From Mycolicibacterium vulneris (GTDB taxonomy: Bacteria; Actinomycetota; Actinomycetes; Mycobacteriales; Mycobacteriaceae), in assembly GCF_002104765.1 (NCBI RefSeq), contig NZ_NCXM01000010.1, positions 62,001-126,000 of the forward strand: 64,000 bases of DNA, written 5' to 3'. Below the pieces are notes generated by a model, which was given only the letters and a program-made list of their open reading frames with translations, did no database searches and was not told where the DNA came from. Each line of letters opens with the position of its first letter. Within the stretch, counting starts at the first letter, position 1. The translations under genes were made by a program, and so were the position numbers. Below, in pieces: positions 9,400 through 18,346 of this stretch.

Positions 9400-10593
9400 C
9401 TAGACCTTGTCGAAAATCAGCGGTACACGGTCCGGGTAGTTTGCGATGCCGGGCACCCACTTCAGGTCGGCCGGGTCTGCGTCCAGCCGGAAGTTGGTGA
9501 CGCGAGCGAGCAATTCCTCGAACGCGATGGCGATCTCCACCCGTGCCAGGTGCATGCCGATGCAACGGTGGATTCCCAGGCCGAAACCGGCGTTGCCACC
9601 GCGGGGCGGATCGAACTGCAACTGGTCGGCATTGGGGAATTTGACGTCGTCGCGGTTTGCCGAATCGAACCGGATGAGCAGGCGCTCGCCTTTTTTGACC
9701 GGGCACCCGGCGATCTCGGTGTCCTTCATCACGGTGCGCCCGAACGTCCCCACCGGCGACGTCAGGCGGATGAACTCGTCCATGTCGTTGCGCACCCAAC
9801 GGGGGTCTCGGACCCGTTGCTCGAGTTCGGGATTGAGCGCCATGTACATCGCGATGGCGCCGATCGCAGACCGGGTGGTGTCCAGCCCGCCGAGGAACAA
9901 CACCGAGATCGCACCGAGTGCCTGCTCGTTGGTCAACCGCTCGCCATTGATGGTCCCGGTCGCCAGCGCCCGCAGGATGCCGTCTTCTTCCGGCGGATTC
10001 TCGATCGCCGCAAACAAGTACTCCGCCGAAAGCATCCCGAGGTTCATGAACGACTCCTCGGTGCCGTCCTCGGTGACCCGGTACACGATCTCTTTTGCGC
10101 GTTCCATCTTGGTCATGTCGTTCTCGTTGAACACCATCCGCGCCAAGATGCGGGAGACGAACGGGCTCGCGAACTCGCTGAGCAACTCGACCTTGCCGTT
10201 TTCGATGAATCCGTCAATCAGCTCGTTGGCGGTTTTGCGCATCTCGTCGGCGTAAGTCAGCGCGAACTTGCGGGTCAGGTATGGGCTGAGCAGCGCGCGG
10301 AAGCCGGTGTGCTCGGGCGGGTCGGAATCCAGCGGACCCAACCGCACCGGAGCGGGAGCCGGCGATCCGCCCACCGAGGAGAACGTCTCGGGATCCTCGA
10401 GCACTCGCCGGACATCTTCGTAGCGCGTGATCATCCACATCGGCCCGGTGAGCTCGGTCTCGGTCCGCACCACCGGACAGTGCCGCCGCGCGTACGCGAA
10501 CGCGTCGTACTTCCACTCGACGTGGTCGCGATCGAACGGATCGTAAGACTCCAGCAGCGCGGCGAGGTCGCGGTCAGTACGTGCAGAGGTCAT
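9400..10593 (-). CDS. Cytochrome P450
   Basis: 397 aa bacterial P450. The I-helix oxygen-activation motif is GGLDTT (about 235-240), the K-helix ExxR is EFIR (273-276) and the heme loop is FGLGIHRCIG with Cys near 344. No membrane anchor is present, as expected for a soluble class I enzyme that takes electrons from ferredoxin. The ATG at 10593 is chosen because GGGGAG sits seven bases upstream; an in-frame TTG at 10608 is the alternative. It is followed by a mycofactocin-type SDR. Substrate unknown. Confidence 0.9.
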   Translation of the reverse strand: MTSARTDRDLAALLESYDPFDRDHVEWKYDAFAYARRHCPVVRTETELTGPMWMITRYEDVRRVLEDPETFSSVGGSPAPAPVRLGPLDSDPPEHTGFRALLSPYLTRKFALTYADEMRKTANELIDGFIENGKVELLSEFASPFVSRILARMVFNENDMTKMERAKEIVYRVTEDGTEESFMNLGMLSAEYLFAAIENPPEEDGILRALATGTINGERLTNEQALGAISVLFLGGLDTTRSAIGAIAMYMALNPELEQRVRDPRWVRNDMDEFIRLTSPVGTFGRTVMKDTEIAGCPVKKGERLLIRFDSANRDDVKFPNADQLQFDPPRGGNAGFGLGIHRCIGMHLARVEIAIAFEELLARVTNFRLDADPADLKWVPGIANYPDRVPLIFDKV

Positions 10594-10637
10594 CGCATAG
10601 CTCCCCAAAGGTCGACAGCTTCGTCACCACCGTCACT

Positions 10638-10649
10638 GTGTTCAAACAC
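10638..10649. promoter_or_regulatory. Short inverted repeat upstream of P450
   Basis: GTGTT-CA-AACAC is a 12-bp dyad 45 bp upstream of the P450 start, in the 142-bp gap after the cupin gene. It could be an operator. It does not match the KstR-type pattern I know. Confidence 0.25.
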
Positions 10650-10735
10650 TGTTCGGTATTAATTGGCCACGATGCCATATGTCTTACATCACGTCTAGGC
10701 CGGGGTGTGACGTGGATCGTCAAGACGGCGAGAGG

Positions 10736-11836
10736 TCAGCCCTGCAGCACCGGGTCGAGCTTCAGTGGGCGCGAGGCCTCGACCATGATGATTTCCCACT
10801 CGATGCGCGGGTGCTGCTCCCACTCCCGCCGGGACTTGATCCGCGCCCGATCAGGGAAGCCATGGTGGATGCCCTGTGGATCGTGACTGACCAGGCCGGC
10901 CTTCAACGGTCGGCCGAGAGACTTGCCGCCGTGAATAAGCGCGATCTCGTCATAATCGGCGTTCCGGTGGAACCACGGGATGCGTTCGACACCCTGCACC
11001 GACTCGAACGGTCGCGGCAGCAGATTGATGATGTTGATGCCCTGTGCCACCAGGAAGCAATGCATCGACGGCGGGAGGTGCAGGCTGTCAGACATGATTA
11101 CGTTCCAGTCGCGAATGTTGAACACGAATGGGAAGTAGTCGCCCTTCCACCCCTCTACATCGCACGGGTGAGAGGCGGCGTAGATCGATGAATATTCGCC
11201 GTCGTACTTGACCCTGATCTCGTACTCGTGCTGGTCAGACGTCACCGGCACCGGTTCGGGTACGCGCACGACATCTGGGTCGAATGGAGCGTGCCGGCCC
11301 AGGCCGACGTACGTCGGCGCCCGCAACTCGCCGACTGTTTCGATGCCGAACAGCATGGTCTCACCGGGATCGACCACCCAACGATGGGTGACGGCTTTCG
11401 GGAGCACGACGTAGTCGCCCTGCGCGTAGCTGACCGGCCCGAATTCAGTCTCGACTGTCCCCGAGCCGCGGTGCACGAACCAGCATTCGTCGCCGTCGAC
11501 GTTGCGCCGGTAGAAGGGCATCGGTTCGGAACGCCGGGACAGCCAGATCGTCGCGTCGGCGTTGTAGTAGAGCCGCTGCGCTGCGCCCCGGGCGTCGGTG
11601 AGGTCGTCGGTCTTGATATCGGTCAATACCGCGGAGGTGGACTTGAAGCGGCCTTCGGTGCGGAAGACCGTCGGGTCGTTGGAGCGATACAGAACCGCTT
11701 CACGTCCGTCGAAGCCGTGCCGGGTCAGTTCGTCGTCTTTGAGCAACGTCCCGTTCGAACTCGAGTCCGGCAGGTCGCGATGGGCCTGCCGGCTTGTCTT
11801 GCCCTTGCTGTGCTGGATCAGGGTTCGCATCTGCAT
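10736..11836 (-). CDS. Homogentisate 1,2-dioxygenase-like cupin protein
   Basis: 366 aa. The bicupin pattern of homogentisate 1,2-dioxygenases is visible: MPFYRRNVDGDECWFVHRG in the N-terminal half and WFHRNADYDE followed by a GIHHG motif in the C-terminal half. True homogentisate dioxygenases open the ring of homogentisate. This protein is shorter than the roughly 430-aa classical enzyme, so a related ring-cleaving or unknown cupin role is possible. An ATG at 11848 is also in frame, but a -10 hexamer overlaps it. The ATG at 11836 lies seven bases after that hexamer and suits leaderless translation. The MarR gene lies directly upstream. Confidence 0.75.
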   Translation of the reverse strand: MQMRTLIQHSKGKTSRQAHRDLPDSSSNGTLLKDDELTRHGFDGREAVLYRSNDPTVFRTEGRFKSTSAVLTDIKTDDLTDARGAAQRLYYNADATIWLSRRSEPMPFYRRNVDGDECWFVHRGSGTVETEFGPVSYAQGDYVVLPKAVTHRWVVDPGETMLFGIETVGELRAPTYVGLGRHAPFDPDVVRVPEPVPVTSDQHEYEIRVKYDGEYSSIYAASHPCDVEGWKGDYFPFVFNIRDWNVIMSDSLHLPPSMHCFLVAQGINIINLLPRPFESVQGVERIPWFHRNADYDEIALIHGGKSLGRPLKAGLVSHDPQGIHHGFPDRARIKSRREWEQHPRIEWEIIMVEASRPLKLDPVLQG

Positions 11837-11843
11837 GCCCTGC

Positions 11844-11872
11844 AGCATACGAATATGTCAAGTTTTTGACAA
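11844..11872 (-). promoter_or_regulatory. Promoter with embedded operator-like dyad for the cupin gene
   Basis: On the minus strand a -35 TTGTCA (11872-11867), a 17-nt spacer and a -10 TATGCT (11849-11844) are visible. The dyad TGTCAA-GTTT-TTGACA at 11856-11871 overlaps the -35 and spacer. The neighbouring MarR protein is the obvious candidate repressor. Confidence 0.5.
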
Positions 11873-11883
11873 TCGCTATTTGG

Positions 11884-12429
11884 TTATGGGGTCCGCCGAT
11901 CCGCGACGGTGGCCAAAAGGCGGCTGAGCAAGCGCTGTTCGGACGCGTCCAGGACCGAGAGCCATTGCCGCTCGCGGTCGGCCTGTTCGCGGATCGCATC
12001 GCGTAGCTCCGTTCGTCCTCGCTCGGTCAACTCCAGCCGGACCAGCCGCCGATCGTGGCTGTCTCTGACGCGGTTCACCAGGCCGTCGCGCTCCAAAGTG
12101 TTCAGCGCACTCGAGATCGCTGCGCGCGATCCGCCGGATAGCCGGGCCACGTCGCGTTGCTCAACAGTGCCGAACACCCACAGCACGTTCATGATCCGAA
12201 AGCCCGACCATGTCCACCCACGCCGGCGGTGCAAGACCTCGAAGTCCTGCGAGATTCGGGTGTGCAGCCGAGAGAGGTTGAACACCAACTCCGCGTGCTC
12301 GGAAGCGTCGGCACCGACCGCGCCTTCCGCACGCAACCGCTGCGTGAGCAGCGCCCGATAGGCCTCGACGCTCATCGGGTTGCTCGCGTCGGACTGCGCC
12401 CGGCTGCCCCGGGGATCCTTCGACTCCAT
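11884..12429 (-). CDS. MarR family transcriptional regulator
   Basis: 181 aa winged-helix protein. The DNA-binding core runs from RDVARLSGGSRAAISSALNT through the wing residues RDSHDRRLVRLELT, which is the MarR consensus. The start at 12429 is preferred because GAGGG precedes it; in-frame starts at 12477 and 12375 are alternatives. It is 35-47 bp upstream of the cupin gene on the same strand and divergent from the racemase-like gene. MarR proteins typically repress such neighbours and release DNA on binding an aromatic or lipid ligand. Confidence 0.85.
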   Translation of the reverse strand: MESKDPRGSRAQSDASNPMSVEAYRALLTQRLRAEGAVGADASEHAELVFNLSRLHTRISQDFEVLHRRRGWTWSGFRIMNVLWVFGTVEQRDVARLSGGSRAAISSALNTLERDGLVNRVRDSHDRRLVRLELTERGRTELRDAIREQADRERQWLSVLDASEQRLLSRLLATVADRRTP

Positions 12430-12478
12430 CCCAGCCCTCATCGGCGCGAACCTACGCGCTGCCGTCCGACCCCACAAC

Positions 12479-12499
12479 CAAACTTTGTTTGATAGTTTG
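12479..12499. promoter_or_regulatory. GTTTG/CAAAC repeats between divergent MarR and CoA-transferase genes
   Basis: CAAAC-TTT-GTTTG is a 13-bp dyad at 12479-12491, and a second GTTTG follows at 12495-12499, six bases before the GTG of the CoA-transferase gene. The position suits an operator for the adjacent MarR protein. Confidence 0.4.
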
Positions 12500-12504
12500 A
12501 TCGC

Positions 12505-13668
12505 GTGACAGGCGATTCCCCAGTTTCGACCGAAGCTCCCCCGCTGAGCGGGGTGCGGGTCCTCGACCTCAGCGCACTCGGGCCGGGCCCGTTCTGTTCC
12601 ATGTTGCTCGCGGACTTCGGCGCTGATGTCGTCACCGTCGAACGACCGGGTGCCCCGCTGCCCTTCGATCCGGCCTCAAGTCTGTCCCGGGGCAAGCGCT
12701 CAGCGGCCATCAATCTGCGCGCGCCCCGCGGTGCCGAGGTGATCGCCCGACTGGCCGACCATGCCGACGTGCTGCTGGAGAGCAATCGTCCCGGCACCAT
12801 GGAGCGGCGCGGGCTGGGCCCGGACGTATTGTGCGCGCGGAACCCCCGGCTGATCTATGCGAGGTTGACCGGATGGGGCCAGGACGGGCCATACAGCGAC
12901 CGGGCCGGGCACGACATCAACTACACGGCGGTAGCGGGCACCCTCGGCACCATCGGCTCCGAAAAGCCTGTCGCGCCACTGGCCTACGTAGGAGACCTGG
13001 CGGGCGGATCGCTGGTCACCGCCCTCGGCATCATGATGGCGCTCTTCGAACGGAATAGCACGGGCAAAGGGCAGGTGATCGACGGCGCTATCGTCGACGG
13101 CGCAGCCATGCTGGCCGCGATCCACCTCGCTGAACTGAATAGCGGGCTGTGGTCCGGTCGCGGCAAGCACCTGTTGTCCGGCGGGGCGCCGTTCTACGGC
13201 GTTTACGAATGCGAAGACGGCCGATTTTTCGCCGTTGGCGCGATCGAGCCCAAGTTCTACGCGCAATTCTTATCCGCGTTGGGCATCGAGGACGTCGCCT
13301 TAGCCGCTCAACTGGATCCGACCGGCTGGGCGCAGCTACGGGAGCGGATCGCCGAGGCGTTCCGGTCCAAAGCCCGCTCGCACTGGTCGGCGGTGTTCGC
13401 CGGCATCGATGGCTGCGGCGCGCCGGTGCTGGACCTGGACGAGTTGGCCGACGACCCACACTTGCGGGCCCGCAACACGATCCTGGCAAACGACGACGGG
13501 ACAGTCACCGTGGCACCGGCGCCGCGGCTATCCCGCACCCCGGCGCGGCTGCGACCGGCCCCGGCCAGCCGGGGCGCCGACACGTCAGCGGTGCTCGGCG
13601 AGGCCGGCTTCACCGCAGACGAGATCCGCGAGCTGCACGCGGACGGCACCATCACCACGGCGGCATGA
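12505..13668 (+). CDS. CaiB/BaiF family protein, alpha-methylacyl-CoA racemase-like
   Basis: 387 aa. The N-terminus LSGVRVLDLSALGPGPFCSM is typical of the family. GHDINY and YVGDLAGGS match the catalytic His and Asp regions of alpha-methylacyl-CoA racemases rather than generic CoA transferases. The reaction would be epimerisation of 2-methylacyl-CoA esters, needed for side chains of sterols or other branched lipids. The start is the GTG at 12505; there is little room upstream. It is divergent from the MarR gene and convergent with a ferredoxin gene. Confidence 0.85.
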   Translation: MTGDSPVSTEAPPLSGVRVLDLSALGPGPFCSMLLADFGADVVTVERPGAPLPFDPASSLSRGKRSAAINLRAPRGAEVIARLADHADVLLESNRPGTMERRGLGPDVLCARNPRLIYARLTGWGQDGPYSDRAGHDINYTAVAGTLGTIGSEKPVAPLAYVGDLAGGSLVTALGIMMALFERNSTGKGQVIDGAIVDGAAMLAAIHLAELNSGLWSGRGKHLLSGGAPFYGVYECEDGRFFAVGAIEPKFYAQFLSALGIEDVALAAQLDPTGWAQLRERIAEAFRSKARSHWSAVFAGIDGCGAPVLDLDELADDPHLRARNTILANDDGTVTVAPAPRLSRTPARLRPAPASRGADTSAVLGEAGFTADEIRELHADGTITTAA

Positions 13669-13678
13669 CGACCGACTC

Positions 13679-13867
13679 TCAGTCGGATAGCCGGATCGCG
13701 TTCTCAGGGCAGCTGTAGACCGCTTCGTCGACGTCGGCCGATGACCCGGCCTCGTCGTCCAACACCTTGCCGAAGCCGTCGTCGTCCATGTCGAAATGGG
13801 TCGGGGCGATCAGGACGCAGCGACCATGGCCCTGGCATTTGGCGCTATCGATCGTTATTCGTGACAC
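13679..13867 (-). CDS. Ferredoxin, 3Fe-4S type
   Basis: 62 aa. Cysteines at about positions 11, 17 and 53 (CQGHGRC and SCPENAI) form the three-ligand pattern of mycobacterial 3Fe-4S ferredoxins that feed cytochromes P450. The GTG at 13867 is used because GGAG lies upstream and the sequence before it is not ferredoxin-like. It is 22 bp downstream of an aldehyde dehydrogenase gene on the same strand. It could serve either P450 or the Rieske oxygenase in this window; the partner is not shown by sequence. Confidence 0.88.
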   Translation of the reverse strand: MSRITIDSAKCQGHGRCVLIAPTHFDMDDDGFGKVLDDEAGSSADVDEAVYSCPENAIRLSD

Positions 13868-13889
13868 ACCTATCTCCGCTCCTGAGAGG

Positions 13890-15449
13890 TCATTTCGGTC
13901 CGCGCAGCCCAAGCCGGCGACGCCAGTCGTGGGCTCCGGTGAGCCGGATCAGCCGCTTCTGCAGGCGACTCATCCGAGGCACGTAGGGATACCAGTGCGG
14001 CTCGGACTTGAGCCGGAACCGCTCGGAGACAATCGCCTGTTGCCGGCAGAATTTCAAAATTCCCGCGGCTCCCCCGTTGCGACCACCGACGCCAGAGGAC
14101 TTCCAGCCGACCATCGGCAACGGGATCAGCATGGTGGCCGTCAGTGCGCTGTTGATGTTGACCGCGCCGGTCTCGAGTCGGCGCGCCACCCGGTCAGCGC
14201 GTTGCTCGTCGGCAGTCCAGACACTGGCCGCCAGCCCGTACGGCGAGTCATTGGCGAGGCGGATCGCCTCCTCATCGTCCTTGACCTTCATGACCGGCAG
14301 CGTCGGACCGAATGTTTCCTCGCGCATGCACAGCATCGAATGATCGACCCCGGTCAGCACGGTCGGTTCGAAGAACAAACCCTCGTCGTTACGCCGGCCG
14401 CCGGTAACCGCGACCGCCCCGCGTTCGACGGCTTCGCCGACGTGGCGCTCGACAATCTGTACTTGGCGTTCGTTGGCCATCGCACCGATCTCGGTGGTGT
14501 AGCTGCCGTCGGGATCCATGCCTTGCCGCAGGGCTCGGACCTTGGCCACCAGCTTGTCGACGAACTCGTCGTAAACCCGCTCCTGGACGTAGATTCGCTC
14601 GACGGACACGCAGATCTGGCCAGAATTCCACAGGCCGCCCCAGACTGCGCCGCTGGTCGCGCGATCGATGTCAGCGTCGTCCAAGACGATCATCGCGTCT
14701 TTGCCGCCCAACTCCACGCTGTGCGGGATGAGGCGTTCGCCGGCACGAGCGGCGATCTTTCGCCCGGTCGCGATCGATCCGGTGAACTGGATCATGTCGA
14801 CTTCGTCAAGCACTGCGGTTCCGGCCGCTCCACCACCGGTGACACACGCGATCACTGGGGGTGCGCCGAGTTCCTCGATCCAGCCGCGGGTGGCCTCTGA
14901 CCAGGTTAACGGTGTCACCTCGGACGGCTTGAAGAGCACCGCGGCCCCGGCCATCAGTGCCGGAATGCCGTCGATGATCGGAGTGGCCAGCGGACCATTC
15001 CACGGTGTGATGATGCCGACGAGTGGGTGCGGCCGGATGAACACCCGAAGGTTCTTCGTCAACGACATCGGGCCGTCACGCTTCACCGCCCGATCCGCAA
15101 GGAAGTCGGCCGCGTGCTTGGTGAAGTAGTTGATGGTGTCGACGGCCACCGCGATCTCCATCGCCGCATCACCCCACGACTTGCCGGTTTCCTCCTGCAT
15201 GATGCCGACCAGCCGGTTTTCGTTGTCCAATATCCAGTCGAGGAATCGGAGCAGATGCTTCTTGCGGCCGTGCGGCCCGAGCTCCTCCCACGCCGGCTGG
15301 GCGGCGCGCAGCCGGGCGGCCACCTCGTGCACCTCGGCTGCCGACATCTCGGGAACACTGCCGACAATTCGTCCATCCGCCGGACAGCGCACCACGATCC
15401 GGGCCGCTGCCGTGCCCGGATCCCCGACCTCTCGCGCGGTTGCCGTCAT
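13890..15449 (-). CDS. Aldehyde dehydrogenase family protein
   Basis: 519 aa NAD(P)-dependent aldehyde dehydrogenase. Visible active-site elements are the oxyanion asparagine in TPWNGPL (about 151), the general base Glu in VELGGKD (about 246) and the nucleophile Cys in NSGQICVS (about 280). The C-terminal extension after the catalytic domain is basic (WRRRLGLRG), which may aid membrane association. A GGAAAGGAC sequence precedes the ATG. A ferredoxin gene follows 22 bp downstream. It would oxidise an aldehyde from an alcohol intermediate to the acid. Confidence 0.9.
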   Translation of the reverse strand: MTATAREVGDPGTAAARIVVRCPADGRIVGSVPEMSAAEVHEVAARLRAAQPAWEELGPHGRKKHLLRFLDWILDNENRLVGIMQEETGKSWGDAAMEIAVAVDTINYFTKHAADFLADRAVKRDGPMSLTKNLRVFIRPHPLVGIITPWNGPLATPIIDGIPALMAGAAVLFKPSEVTPLTWSEATRGWIEELGAPPVIACVTGGGAAGTAVLDEVDMIQFTGSIATGRKIAARAGERLIPHSVELGGKDAMIVLDDADIDRATSGAVWGGLWNSGQICVSVERIYVQERVYDEFVDKLVAKVRALRQGMDPDGSYTTEIGAMANERQVQIVERHVGEAVERGAVAVTGGRRNDEGLFFEPTVLTGVDHSMLCMREETFGPTLPVMKVKDDEEAIRLANDSPYGLAASVWTADEQRADRVARRLETGAVNINSALTATMLIPLPMVGWKSSGVGGRNGGAAGILKFCRQQAIVSERFRLKSEPHWYPYVPRMSRLQKRLIRLTGAHDWRRRLGLRGPK

Positions 15450-15547
15450 CGTGGACTGTCCTTTCCTCGCGAAACCGTCGAGCGCAGCATCACCGGATCC
15501 GAAGAATACCTAACGCTGTTTGGTGGCCGATGGCCAGCATGACATAT

Positions 15548-15559
15548 GTTGCGCGCAAC
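15548..15559. promoter_or_regulatory. 12-bp perfect palindrome upstream of aldehyde dehydrogenase
   Basis: GTTGCGCGCAAC is a perfect dyad in the 145-bp gap between the hydratase and aldehyde dehydrogenase genes, about 100 bp upstream of the latter. It may be an operator. GC-rich palindromes of this length also occur by chance. Confidence 0.25.
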
Positions 15560-15594
15560 GTCGAGAGCGTCGGAAAGCAGAATGCCGAGCGACT

Positions 15595-16482
15595 TCAGCG
15601 CAATTCAATGTCAACGGTGGCGCGGTCGAAGCCGTCGTCGCCAGTCGCCGACAGGGCGACAGACGTGCTGTCCGACGCCAACCGCTTCAGCTGCGCGGAT
15701 TGCCCGCAGAACAGCGGCGCCACATTCCGGTGGCGCACGCTGTGCACACCGGCGTCCGGCGTTTCCAACCGCACGATCTCGGCAAGCGCCAACGTCACGA
15801 GCGGCCCGTGCACCACCAGGCCCGGATAGCCCTCGACACGGGTCGCGTACGGCCAGTCGTAGTGAATGCGATGGGCATTGGCGGTTGCGGCACTGAATCG
15901 CATCAGCAACGACGGATCCGTTACGAACTCCCACTCCCACTCGCCGGTGCGCCGAAGCGGCGACGGTGTCGGAGGCGTGATCGCGGCGTCAGCGGGATCG
16001 GAACCGCCGGAGGTCTGCGACGCCGCCTCCCGGAAGATCAGGTTCTGACGCTCAACGACCGCCAGGTCGGAATGGTCGTTGTACAAGTGCGTCGTCACCC
16101 GCACGATGACCAGAGAGCCGGACCGGCCGGTCTTCTCCTCAACGCCATTCACCCACGACTCGCGTCGTATGACGCGACCGACCGTGAGCGCAGCGTGAAA
16201 TTCGATCTCACCACCGGCGAACATCCGCCGTGGCAAGTCGATCGGCGGCAGAAAACTACCGCGTCGCGGATGGCCGTCGGACGACAGCGCAGAGGATGAA
16301 CACCACTGCGGTAGCGCGACCCAGTGCCAGAGCGGCGGCAACTCGTCACCCGGTAACGGGGCCGGGTTGCTGTCGTCGAAGAGGGCCGACAGGGCCGCCA
16401 CACGACCAGCGTCCACGACCACGTCCTCGCGGACGGTGTGCGGCTCCCATCGCGAGTCAATCACTAATGCACTATGGCTCAT
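15595..16482 (-). CDS. Hot-dog dehydratase, HTD2/mesaconyl-C4-CoA hydratase-like (MaoC family)
   Basis: 295 aa. GDELPPLWHWVALPQWC near residue 45 and the C-terminal MaoC-like region (RIHYDWPYATRVEGYPGLVV, then the RHRNVAPLFCGQ segment) match the HTD2-type double hot-dog hydratases. These hydrate or dehydrate enoyl/3-hydroxyacyl thioesters. It lies 43 bp downstream of fprB, the last gene of the P450 operon, and would supply the hydratase step of beta-oxidation. The exact thioester is unknown. Confidence 0.8.
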   Translation of the reverse strand: MSHSALVIDSRWEPHTVREDVVVDAGRVAALSALFDDSNPAPLPGDELPPLWHWVALPQWCSSSALSSDGHPRRGSFLPPIDLPRRMFAGGEIEFHAALTVGRVIRRESWVNGVEEKTGRSGSLVIVRVTTHLYNDHSDLAVVERQNLIFREAASQTSGGSDPADAAITPPTPSPLRRTGEWEWEFVTDPSLLMRFSAATANAHRIHYDWPYATRVEGYPGLVVHGPLVTLALAEIVRLETPDAGVHSVRHRNVAPLFCGQSAQLKRLASDSTSVALSATGDDGFDRATVDIELR

Positions 16483-16525
16483 AGTCTTTCGCTACTTGTG
16501 TTGAGGCGGTGATCTGCAAGGGAAA

Positions 16526-18142
16526 TTAGCAGGCCGCGTCGCTGGAGTTGGCGGCGCTGAGCAGTTCGGCGATGTCAACGAATTTCACGCGTGGCCGCGA
16601 AGTTTCGAGACCCCGTTCGCGTTCGGCGGCGTCGATGGCACGCCAACCCTGCCAGTCGACGGGCTGGGCCCCTCGTTCCGCGAGCAGATCGGCCATGGAG
16701 TCCCGGTCTGCGACCTCACGATCCAGCAAGCCCGAATCGTAGTCCTCCCAGAGCTTTTGGACCGTCTGCTCGGCACAGCTCCGATTGGTCCCGATCACGC
16801 CGCGGGGACCACGCTTGATCCATCCTGTGACATATACGCCGGGGATGTGCTGGCCGTCCTCGCGAAGTACTCTGCCGTGTTCGTTGGATACCACGCCGTT
16901 GGCGTCGTCGAAGGGCACACCGTCGATCGGCACACCCCGCTGTCCGATCGAGCGCAGGATCAGGCGGCTCTCGATCACTTCGCTTTCCCCGCCTGCATGC
17001 ACCACGCGAAGACTCTCGGCATGCTCTTCGCCACCCACTTCCACGGGTGAGACCATGAAGCGGAACATGATCCGCTTGTTCTGCGGCTGCGCCGGCCGTT
17101 GAGTGAACTCGCGCGCGATCTCCAACTTCATGCGTGTCTCGACGTCGTCGTCGTCGTGCGCATCCAGCTCGTCGCTGTCAACGATGACATCGACCCCCGG
17201 CAGGTGGCCCAGCGCCAGGAACTCACCGACCGAGAAGGCGGCCTCCCTTAGCCCTCGGCGCGCCAAGATGACCACTTCTTCAATTGCGCTGTCCGACAAC
17301 TTATCCAACGCATGCTGCGCGATGTCGGTCTTCGCGAGATCCTCCGGGGCCATCAGCAAGATCCGGGCCACGTCCAGTGCGACATTGCCGTTGCCGATGA
17401 TCACCGCCCGCTCTGCAGACAGGTCGAACGTGGTGTCAGCAAGGTCGGGGTGCCCGTTGTACCAGCCGACGAAGTCCGCGGCGGCATAACTTCCGGGCAG
17501 CTTCTCCCCCGGGATACCGAGGTCGCGGCCCTTCGGTGCCCCCACCGCGTAGATCACGGCGTGATGGTGCGCCAGCAGATCTTCGTGCGTGATCGTCTTG
17601 CCGACCTCGACGTTGAAGTGGCACTTGAAGCGCGGGCTCGCGAACGCGGGATCGAAGAGCTTGACCACCGCCTTGGTGTGCTGATGATCCGGCGCCACTC
17701 CCGTGCGCACGAGGCCGAACGGCGTCGCAAGCCGATCGAACATATTCACTTCCACGCCGGCGACTCGGGTCAGCTCCGCTGCGGCGTAACAGGCTGCCGG
17801 TCCTGCGCCGACGATCGCCACCCGTAACGAGCCCTGCTCCACGGCGGGGTGATCGGTACCGGCTCGCTGCGAATCCATCGCCAAGGGATGGTGTTCGAAG
17901 TAGCTCGAGTTGATGTCTCTGAACCGCTCCAGCTCCGGCGGCAGCTCCTCCTCATAGTAGATCGCGTCGACGGGACACGCGTCGACGCACGCGCCGCAGT
18001 CGATGCACGTGACCGGGTCGATGTAGAGCATCTCGGTGCCGGTGAATTCACCCGTGGCTCCCACCGGCCTGATGCAGTCCACCGGGCACACCGGCACGCA
18101 ACTGGCGTCCTTGCAGCAACTCTGGGTGATGACGTAAGTCAT
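16526..18142 (-). CDS. fprB: Ferredoxin-NADP reductase, FprB type
   Basis: 538 aa. The N-terminal 65 residues form a bacterial ferredoxin domain with two cysteine clusters (CCKDASCVPVC and CIDCGACVDAC). An adrenodoxin-reductase-like flavoprotein follows: FAD motif VGAGPAACYAAAEL near 110 and NADP-binding IGNGNVALDVARI in the middle. This fusion is the hallmark of mycobacterial FprB, which passes electrons from NADPH to ferredoxins. It starts 12 bp after the 63-aa ferredoxin gene, giving a complete reductase/ferredoxin/P450 chain in one operon. Confidence 0.93.
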   Translation of the reverse strand: MTYVITQSCCKDASCVPVCPVDCIRPVGATGEFTGTEMLYIDPVTCIDCGACVDACPVDAIYYEEELPPELERFRDINSSYFEHHPLAMDSQRAGTDHPAVEQGSLRVAIVGAGPAACYAAAELTRVAGVEVNMFDRLATPFGLVRTGVAPDHQHTKAVVKLFDPAFASPRFKCHFNVEVGKTITHEDLLAHHHAVIYAVGAPKGRDLGIPGEKLPGSYAAADFVGWYNGHPDLADTTFDLSAERAVIIGNGNVALDVARILLMAPEDLAKTDIAQHALDKLSDSAIEEVVILARRGLREAAFSVGEFLALGHLPGVDVIVDSDELDAHDDDDVETRMKLEIAREFTQRPAQPQNKRIMFRFMVSPVEVGGEEHAESLRVVHAGGESEVIESRLILRSIGQRGVPIDGVPFDDANGVVSNEHGRVLREDGQHIPGVYVTGWIKRGPRGVIGTNRSCAEQTVQKLWEDYDSGLLDREVADRDSMADLLAERGAQPVDWQGWRAIDAAERERGLETSRPRVKFVDIAELLSAANSSDAAC

Positions 18143-18154
18143 TGCGAGTGCGTC

Positions 18155-18346
18155 CTATTCATCGATAGACAGCGCGCCGGTCGGACAGTTGTTCACCGCC
18201 TCTTCGACTTCTGCCCTTTCGTCCTGCGCTGGTTCGGAGTTGATGGCGTGCGCCTGGCCGTCGTCGCCGATCTCGAACACCGACGGTGCGGTGACCTCGC
18301 ACAACCCGATTCCTGAACACTTGGTGGTGTCGACCTTGACTTTCAT
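18155..18346 (-). CDS. Ferredoxin, 3Fe-4S type
   Basis: 63 aa. Cysteines at 10, 16 and 54 (CSGIGLC and NNCPTG) give the 3Fe-4S ferredoxin pattern. The residue between the first cysteines is GIG rather than the GHG seen in the other ferredoxin of this window; such substitutions are known to vary among P450 ferredoxins. The ATG at 18346 shares a base with the stop of the upstream aldehyde dehydrogenase (TGATG), so translation is coupled. It lies between aldehyde dehydrogenase and fprB and probably serves the P450 encoded upstream. Confidence 0.9.
   Translation of the reverse strand: MKVKVDTTKCSGIGLCEVTAPSVFEIGDDGQAHAINSEPAQDERAEVEEAVNNCPTGALSIDE

Noticed and set aside
9367..10662. 431-codon plus-strand frame opposite the P450 gene
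   Set aside because: Antisense shadow typical of high-GC codon bias; the minus strand encodes a complete P450 with all motifs.
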